A stretch of 64,000 bases of DNA from Cryptomeria japonica (taxonomy: Eukaryota > Streptophyta > Pinopsida > Cupressales > Cupressaceae), in NCBI RefSeq assembly GCF_030272615.1, contig NC_081405.1, positions 19,986,547 through 20,050,546 on the forward strand. Reading direction: 5' to 3'. Positions 56,711 to 64,000 of the stretch are shown in pieces. Numbering within the stretch: position 1 is the stretch's first letter; every line of letters begins with the position of its first letter. The notes beneath the pieces were generated by a model. It did no database searches, was not told the DNA's origin, and saw only the letters and a program-made list of their open reading frames with translations. A program made the position numbers and the translations under genes.

Positions 56711-59700
56711 ATGAGACCAACATTGCCTAAAATTGACCAAAACTCAAGGCTAGTTTGTTCACACCCAGATTTAGATGATACTTTCCTCCCATCGGTAGAT
56801 TTAAAGGAATTTAATGAGAGTGCGGGATTCTGCAAATTCCCGTCTCATATAGAAAATAATTGATAGCGGGTTAATAGAAGCGGCAGCTTTTCCACCAGTC
56901 GTTCTCTATCCAGAATTAGTCCAAGAATGTATGAACCACTATGACCCTGTTCAGAGGAGCATCCAAACCGCAAATGGTGAAGTTCTGCTGAAAGTGAATC
57001 AGGAAACCATGTTGCAGTCATGAAGATTCTTGAGAAAGAACGGTATGAAGACTGGACAGTGTCTAAGTCACAGGGGTTGTTTTCCAAAAAGAAGACAATA
57101 TATCGAAGTGTTATTGCCCGCAACTGGTTATTGAAGCTTCAGAAGGGTGGCTATCGTTTACCTAGACCATTAACCAGAGACCATTTGATTAGAGAGGTAC
57201 GGGATATTGTCATTTTGCTTCATAGGATTAGAGGGAATCAGATGGCCTTCTTTTGGGAAGATTGGATGTACTTCTTTGTTCAGGTTATTTTAGATGATGG
57301 GAGATACATAGATTGGGCGGAATTATTTGCTGAAAGGATGAATGAGGGTTTAAATTGTTTTGGTAACAAAAATTTCTATATGTCATCTTACCTCATATGC
57401 TGTTTAGCTTGCACTCGCCAATGGGTTGGCTTATACCGTGAAAATTGGCGAAATGACATGAGGATATATGATTATCACCCGCATTTGCAACAGAACAGAG
57501 CCACTAAGAATTATCACAGGCTCCATGATGTTTTCCTTGGGAGATTGGTGTTTAAGTTGAAAGGGGATATCCATAAAAGATTGACCGAGGAAGCCATGCA
57601 GTTTGTAAGCACATATGGGAGCTTCTATATTCAGTTCTCCAGATTCACTTATTTGAGGGTTAGCAGTTTTGAAGGTGAACCAAATAAGTTGCCAAGATAT
57701 GTCTTTGGCAGGCAAGTTTTAATTGAAGTATGCAGGCAACTTGCTCATATTGACAAGAAATACAGGGTGAAGCACCGGACAGGAGTTTCTTTCCCCATTG
57801 AGTTGACTTATTGCACATGTAATAGTGTCTCAGATGCCCTGAATTTAGAGTTGGAGTTCAAGAAGCTACACTTTCAGTTGTATACTCCCAGAATTGATTT
57901 TGATGCTAAGGGGTTTGCAGCGGCCCACCTTACACTCAGGAAAGATTTTCAACATATACTGAACCTAGAAGATTTCTAAGCAGATTGCATGGATGAATAT
58001 GAGGTTTGAAGAAGAGCTCACTCAAGGCTTTCAGTACAACAGATTAGGAATTATGGTCTGAAGATGAACAAGGCAAATATTGTTGATGATGAAAGTGATT
58101 TGCGTGATTCCCAATTTGTTGATGATAGGCAGAAGGGGGTAATTTCAAAAATAGATTGGGGAAAGAATGAAGAAGAACATATTCAAACCAGGACGTTCTC
58201 GGTTATCCGAAGGACAGAAAAGTGGCTTAGAGAACGGAGACTGAGCAGAAGTTCAAGAAAAAGTTCAACCTCTCCCACTAAATCCTTGGTTTCTAATCCC
58301 CTTGTTCCATCTTGTGCAGGTTCTTCCAGGAAAAAGGAGAAGGGTGAGCTGGTAATAGAAAGGGTACAGAGCAAAGAAGATTTACCAACAGGTAGAATCA
58401 CTCGTTCTAGAACTAAGAGCAGAAGAAAATCTTCCCCTACTGATATAGTAATTGACCTTGAGACCATACCCAAGATGGATATCTTTGTTTCAAATCCAAA
58501 TGTGGGAGTACAGGATTTAGTCGATGAGGGTGACAACCAACAAGTAGGTGAAGCCCTGAATGTGGACACTACCTTAGTAGTGAGAGATCAAAAGGAGGCA
58601 TAAATTGGTTTAGACAAATCTCTCGCAACCCCAAGGCCAACATGGTTGGAGAACACATTAGCTAGTAAGAAAAGGAACATTCTTCCAATATCTATCCTCG
58701 TCGAGGATATGGTCAGTAAATGTTTGGGAAAGGTTTCCAAAGCGAAAAGGTTAAAGACTGTATCAAAAATTGATTTTGATGAAGATATAGGTAATTGGAC
58801 TGCGGAGATTACCCGCCCAAAAACTGATGAAACTATGGCTGATCCGACAAGTAAAGATTTCACGGTGGAAAAAGTGAACTTAGGGGCAGGAACTCGCGTA
58901 GCAAATGCATTACATTTGGAAGTTTCAACCAAGAAGATGCTGAAAAGATCCTGGAAGGATGAAAAAGATAAGTCTGAAATGAAAGAGATAATGAGGAGCA
59001 TGGCAGAATACATTGAGGCCATCAATAGTCCTAATCTACAACCCATTTCTCAAACTCCTACATCTTTTGAAACTAAGTCCCCTGTCAATCAGAAAACAAT
59101 CGAGCAAATTCAAAAATGCAGATTAATGACAGACTTGTTATGGATTGGCTAGGCGAAATTCAGAAAGCAGGAGGGAAATATTTTGTGGATCTAAATAAGG
59201 TTCACGATGATGCAAACACGGTAACAAAGGAATTGGAGAATGAAATTGTCAAATGGAATAATGAATAAGCTGAGGGGGTGAAAAGGGCAGCTTAGATGAG
59301 AGAAGTACATAAATATGATGTAATGAAGTTCTTGTCAGAGAAGCCAGTTCCTGCCCTGGATGATAATGTTTTGTACATGTGCCAACGAAATGTAGAATGG
59401 AGAAATGCATTGGTGAGACAAGCATATGAAGAGTCTACCCAATTGGTGAATCAACTTGCAGAATTGATATCTTCCATGCACAATGAGCTTCGTTGCGTTG
59501 GTTTGAAGTGTTTAAAAGATGATGGAAAAACTCTAGAAACAGTTGAGGTCATAACAGGGTCGTTAGAAGAGAAAATCAACCACATCAAAGAAACCAAGGG
59601 CTTGATTTCAAATGACTTGAGCCTCATGTCTATAACGGAATCACTTCTTTTCTTGTGCATTCAAAACCTAGGTGAGCATTCAGATAAAGTAGCACAAATA

Positions 59701-59826
59701 CGCCGCGAGAAGGAAGTATGGAAGCAAAGAATGACACGTGTGGGGCTACCGCATAGCACAATCATTCAACACTTTGTCGTTGCTTACGCGGATTGGAAGA
59801 AGAAAGTAGTTATCAAAACTGCTTAG
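56711..59826 (+). pseudogene. broken homologue of the element B protein, in element C
   Basis: Reading with frame changes, every main block of the 1,210-residue protein is found in order. Near 56790: PSVDLKEFNESAGF. 56854-57000: IDSGLIEAAAFPPVVLYPEL and NHYDP. 57020-57979: EDWMYFF, IDWAE, YGSFYIQFSRFTYLRV, LPRY. 58064-58603: basic SRSSRKSS tracts, then IVIDLETIP. 58620-59152: PTWLENTLASKKRN and LVEDMVSK. 59296-59826: a helical C-terminal region. Disruptions are near 56850, 57019, 57977, 58603, 59150 and 59270. Divergence from B is high, so this is an old, separate lineage of the same gene. Confidence 0.85.
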
Positions 59827-59959
59827 GAATGTTCTATGCTAGGATGTCTTTTTTCAGTTGTTTGTTGTGAAAACAATTTTATTTTCATGTTTAAACACTG
59901 GTTTCTCTGAATTCGCGCGGCGGAAATGGTTTGTTTTCCGTGTTTCCCATATGAACTGC

Positions 59960-59967
59960 TATATAAA
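59960..59967 (+). promoter_or_regulatory. candidate TATA box of element C
   Basis: TATATAAA lies 134 bp after the end of the broken gene and about 620 bp before the presumed end of C. Its place in the element matches the candidate TATA of B. Confidence 0.5.
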
Positions 59968-60843
59968 CTGATTTGCTTGACTTTGATAAGGTCTAAGAAA
60001 TTTTGGTGGTGATATAGATTAGCAGACTTAGTTTTCTTATGAATGTGTTGAATTTTCAAGGAAGACATTTTATCAATGAATAGAATGATACTTATTCTGC
60101 AGCTTTCAAATCTGTGTGTTTGAATGTGAATAGAAAATCTCTGTTGAGATATATTCGTTTATGCAGCATCTGTTGCTTCTTTGGTTATTTCACTTTCATA
60201 AGTTTGTGAATGAATTTAATAAGTAGGTCTTTTGTTGATTTTACATGGATGTTTTGATCCCCCTTGTCCTATGAGACATGAGAGAGACTCAATCAGATCT
60301 GTGTTAAGAGGAAGTTTTCTGAGAAGTGAAGCTATCTTAGTTGTAAGCCTGTGAGTTTACATACATAATATTTATCTTTATAGCATTCATGTGGTGTTAA
60401 CTTATGAATGTGAATGCCTTTACTCGCTTTATGGTTAAAAGTGAAGTTAGAATTTTAAATAAAATTCATTGAATATCATACGGGAAGCTGCACCCTTATG
60501 CAGAGGGTAAATTATTCATAAATTTACCCCACTGTTGGTTCAATTTGTCTTTCAAGAAATAGGTGTAACACGAGTCAGTCAACATAAAATTAAGACAAGA
60601 CAAATCTGTTAACCAACACCATGCACATGACTACTAAAACAAAAAAAGATAAAAGGTTACATAACGGTCAATAAGTAGTTTACAAGTATTTTAAAGGATT
60701 GCATTACGTTAGTTAGAGGTTATGTTACAGGTTGTCATTGATGTCAATGTAGTAGATTTCAGATTATACATGGTTGCATCAACAATATGTCCTCTAATCA
60801 TACAGTTCTGATCAGATTCTGAAATGAAATCTGTACTTCTATA

Positions 60844-61853
60844 TGTTATTTTCGCGATCAAATTAGCAAAATGAACAAAAAAGTAATGATGCACAGAACA
60901 AGAAACAAGACACAACACATACCCTGGGAAAACCTCCCTCTTGGAGGAAAAACCCAGCAACAAATCAGATCTAGATCCTTTTATTAATTGTAGAATACAA
61001 TGGCAGTCAAATTACTTATCTGATATAACTGTCAACCTAGGGCAGAATTAGAGTTACAGTCGTAACCCAGCTAGGGCACGATGTAACAGCAGAAGATAGC
61101 AGACTTATCTCTTTCTTATATAAGAATATCATCAACATACAGCTTCCAGCTCTTCGTAGTTCTTCACTGAAGATTGCAGACCTAATGATGTTTGTAGACC
61201 TTCAAGCGGAACTCACTATCCTCTTCAATGTATTCACTATCCAAGATTGCATGTATGGTAAATGCTGATGGCAGAAGTAATTCACTGATTCCTTGATCAG
61301 AATTCGCATTGACCTTTTATTGCAAAGCACAGGGTCTTCACATTGATTATCTAATATTCGGATTGCTTGATTTCATTTTCGACTAGTGATATGCTTGTGC
61401 ATATATACAAGAGGTGAGCCCTATCTTGGGTCGGCCCAATCCATCCTTGGGGCCAACACTATTTATTAGTTCCACACGCCACCATAAGCATGGGACCTAA
61501 ACAATATAGTTTCCACGTTACAAGAGCTCACGCCACATAGAGATGTGCTAAAATAAGATATAGGACCACACGTTTGGAGAAGGGATGTGTCCTTTTAATA
61601 ATACAATCATTTGGGCCCAGCCCATCATAAATGATCAATACATAAGACTATACACCACAAAATGTGTGTGCTGGAGATAGGTCCACACGTTGGACCTAGA
61701 GATGTGCCCCTTTACATGTTAGGTCCAGCCCTTAATGGTTTTACACATTACATATAAATACAATAGATAGGGCCCTGCCCTATAAGGATTCAGATGATGC
61801 CTTAAGGCAATCCGAATCCTATTTATTTTCCTAACCTAGTGACAAAATCAACA
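60844..61853 (-). repeat. 3' LTR of element J
   Basis: 1,010 bp. The minus-strand frame at its start (MLLGFSSKREVFPGYV) recurs in the other LTR and is not a gene. Confidence 0.9.
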
Positions 61854-61862
61854 CTCCCTCTT
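61854..61862 (-). promoter_or_regulatory. polypurine tract of element J
   Basis: The minus strand reads AAGAGGGAG next to the LTR. The extended CTCCCTCTTAACTAGGGAG differs from Copia-2 by two bases. Confidence 0.82.
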
Positions 61863-62274
61863 AACTAGGGAGGAAAATAAATACATAACCAAATTCACAT
61901 GGACAAACCCATGGCATGAACATTTACAAGGTTTAGGGCCCAGCCCTAAGAGTACAAACAAGATACACATCGTGATCTGATCACACAATTACATTACAAT
62001 ATGAATCTTTCATGACGTTCTCCTTGCAATGCTTGCAAAGGAAGAAGCCAACGCTTCATAACTTCACACTTTCTTGGGAACCTGCATATAACACCATTAT
62101 CTTTCATATAACACCATTATCTTTCATCATGCACATCCACAGAGGATCCCTTTCCATATGCACACCTGCAATAATTAATACTCAAAGATATATATAACCA
62201 TATAACGTAAATCATGCACAACCACAGAGAATACATAAACTTCTCCCAGAGAAGGACAATCTGTCACCTTGCAC

Positions 62275-62520
62275 ACTACAGAGGGTGAACTCACCTTGCA
62301 CTCCGCAGAGGGTGAGAAATAACCGCCACCTTGCACTCCGCAGAGGGTGGAAAGAACTGCCACCTTGCACTCCGCAGAGGGTGGGAAAGAACTGCCACCT
62401 TGCACTCCGCAAAGGGTGGAAAGAACTGCCACCTTGCACTCCGCAGAGGGTGGACTCACCTTGCACTCTGCACAGGGTGAGAGAGAACTGCCACCTTGCA
62501 CTCCGTAGAGGGTGGATGAT
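62275..62520. repeat. seven tandem units of about 35 bp in element J
   Basis: The unit is CACCTTGCACTCCGCAGAGG GTGGAAAGAACTGC with small changes. CCACC and GGGTGG at the unit borders can pair into short hairpins. Long frames on both strands result from the repeat. Confidence 0.9.
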
Positions 62521-63325
62521 ACACCCAGTGTATCATGGTTAGTATCATCATAAATAAACATTTTGCAATAGACAAGGAATATACATTAGATATATATATA
62601 TCAATTCCTCTATTAAACCATAATGATTAGAACCCAAGAATGAAATTGAGATATTAAAAGATGTCAAGACTCCCTCTAAAACCCTATCTAAATAAAGAAT
62701 TCACAGACCTGATGATTCATTCTTACTTACGAAGTGGACCCATAGCATCTTAAAAGAGAGAGATGAAAGGTAGACTTTCATAATTAGTCCGATGACAAGA
62801 TCTGATTGAGGGAGGGCTTCTCAGGTCATGCATGAAAGCTTTCTTCAAAGAGACATAATCTGAAAACATTATCTTCAAGAGTAGACATTAGGTTACCTTA
62901 GAGACATGATATAGTAAAACAAAACACCAACCCTTACAAACCCTCAAAACACAGATTCAAACATATAGATAGAAGTCATTTATCTATACTGGGATCCTAA
63001 TACACATTCATATATCTATACTATCACTATTTAGCCATGAACACATTGAATATATAAGTGATAGCAGGTATATGATAGCAGAAATATATAAGGATGACAG
63101 CAAGTATCAAAATAAGGTAAGTTTCAAATCACCTACAACTTCACTTACCTATCTCCCTTGAAATAAATTGAGATTCATCACCTTTGAAGGTTCTAAGATG
63201 CTAAGAGGATGAGGAATCCATTGATGCAGATGAAGGACCTTGACTGTGCATGTAATCATCTGAAAACCCTAGATCTGCACTTAGAAGTCCAGGCTATAAA
63301 TCTGATCATTGCACATGCAAACCTA

Positions 63326-63338
63326 GGCTCTGATACCA
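63326..63338 (-). promoter_or_regulatory. primer-binding site of element J
   Basis: The minus strand reads TGGTATCAGAGCC directly after the 5' LTR, complementary to initiator tRNA-Met. Confidence 0.9.
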
Positions 63339-64000
63339 TGTTAGTTTTCGCGATCAGATTAGCAAAATGAACAAAAAAGTAATGATGCACAGAACAAGAA
63401 ACAAGACACAACACATACCCTGGGAAAACCTCCCTCTTGGAGGAAAAACCCAGCAACAAATCAGATCTAGATCCTTTTATTAATTGTAGAATACAATGGC
63501 AGTCAAATTACTTATCTGATATAACTGTCAACCTAGGGCAGAATTAGAGTTACAGTCGTAACCCAGCTAGGGCACGATGTAACAGAAGAAGATAGCAGAC
63601 TTATCTCTTTCTTATATAAGAATATCATCAACATACAGCTTCCAGCTCTTCGTAGTTCTTCACTGAAGATTGCAGACCTAATGATGTTTGTAGACCTTCA
63701 AGCGGAACTCACTATCCTCTTCAATGTATTCACTATCCAAGATTGCATGTATGGTAAATGCTGATGGCAGAAGTAATTCACTGATTCCTTGATCAGAATT
63801 CGCATTGACCTTTTATTGCAAAGCACAGGGTCTTCACATTGATTATCTAATATTCGGATTGCTTGATTTCATTTTCGACTAGTGATATGCTTGTGCATAT
63901 ATACAAGAGGTGAGCCCTATCTTGGGTCGGCCCAATCCATCCTTGGGGCCAACACTATTTATTAGTTCCACACGCCACCATAAGCATGGGACCTAAACAA
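63339..64000 (-). repeat. 5' LTR of element J (partial, cut by window end)
   Basis: Begins TGTTAGTTTTCGCGATCAG and follows the left LTR with only a few differences to the end of the window. Confidence 0.92.

Larger units (their letters stand above)
42960..60584 (+). mobile_element. element C: LTR-like unit with hairpins, decayed gene and TATA (split by Copia-2)
   Basis: About 4.8 kb once Copia-2 (43316-56146) is removed. On the plus strand the order is hairpins (from 43075), the B-type gene in broken form (56711-59826), TATATAAA (59960) and a possible end GTCAGTCAACA near 60584. This is the same order as B on the opposite strand. Neither outer boundary is confirmed by a target duplication; both coordinates are estimates. 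Confidence 0.6.
42610..64000 (-). other. upstream RPC6 intron (at least 21.4 kb, continues beyond the window)
   Basis: No further RPC6-like sequence was found on the minus strand. It is occupied by elements C, Copia-2, B and J. Unassigned gaps are 42610-42959 and 60585-60843, where nothing was recognised. Confidence 0.6.
60844..64000 (-). mobile_element. element J: young non-autonomous Copia (TRIM/LARD-like), runs off the window
   Basis: The 3' LTR is 60844-61853 (TGTTATTTTCGCG..AAAATCAACA). The 5' LTR starts at 63339 and is cut by the window end. The two are almost identical over the visible 660 bp, indicating recent insertion. The 1,485 bp interior has no coding sequence. Its polypurine tract and primer site match those of Copia-2, which suggests it was mobilised by that lineage. 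The left flank is CTATA (60839-60843); the right duplication is outside. Confidence 0.9.

Noticed and set aside
42959-60589. Target duplication for element C
   Set aside because: I tested TAAAA after the presumed right end and several left starts (for example TGTCATGTGTTACCC at 42959); none paired convincingly.
60709-60963. Minus-strand frame MLLGFSSKREVFPGYV
   Set aside because: It lies mostly in the J LTR and recurs in the other LTR copy; there is no independent support for a gene.
62175-62561. Frames of 84-128 residues on both strands
   Set aside because: They are translations of the 35 bp tandem repeat in element J.
55460-63338. tRNA genes at the GCTCTGATACCA sequences
   Set aside because: These are retrotransposon primer-binding sites complementary to tRNA-Met; no cloverleaf is present.

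Overview
This is plant nuclear DNA, most likely from a gymnosperm (conifer-like) genome. It is AT-rich, almost free of host coding sequence, and packed with nested, mostly decayed transposable elements inside very large introns. No bacterial, organellar or CRISPR features were seen.

Host gene. Three small exons on the minus strand join in frame with canonical splice sites: 42545-42609, 13082-13194 and 272-520. They encode the winged-helix part of an RNA polymerase III subunit of the RPC6/RPC34 (POLR3F) family. The introns between them are 29,350 bp and 12,561 bp. Another intron starts before position 272, and one of more than 21 kb lies upstream of 42609. Nearly everything else in the window is intronic insertion.

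Layout. (1) The intron at 521-13081 holds a solo Copia LTR (4595-5803), a hAT MITE (7904-8305), a LINE ORF1 relic (9974-11194), a tandem repeat seeded from an exon/intron junction (11477-13100) and a second hAT MITE (11705-12495). (2) The intron at 13195-42544 is dominated by a non-autonomous Copia, E (15864-37502). Elements F and G sit in its 5' LTR. A Ty3/gypsy relic, D, sits in its gag, and D carries an apparently intact hAT transposon (21645-26384). Element A sits in its 3' LTR. A second, broken hAT lies at about 38160-41995. (3) In the upstream intron, element C (about 42960-60584) was hit by a Copia element (43316-56146), which was then hit by element B (46485-53385). A young non-autonomous Copia, J, starts at 60844 and runs off the window. 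Most boundaries are fixed by target-site duplications that I could read directly.

Best candidate for something undescribed. Elements A, B and C share one architecture: a TG...CA-bounded, LTR-like unit without detectable terminal repeats, an array of tandem hairpins at the U3 start, then in B and C a long open reading frame, then a TATA box and the terminal end. B encodes an uninterrupted 1,210-residue protein. C carries a clearly homologous but frameshifted copy. The hairpin sequences differ completely between A, B and C although their position is the same. I read these as giant solo LTRs whose U3 carries a protein gene and a structured-repeat array. I do not recognise the protein family.

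A second coherent system is a hAT family whose ends are crowded with ACTCGGC-type motifs. It comprises the intact 746-residue copy, a decayed copy and deletion derivatives.
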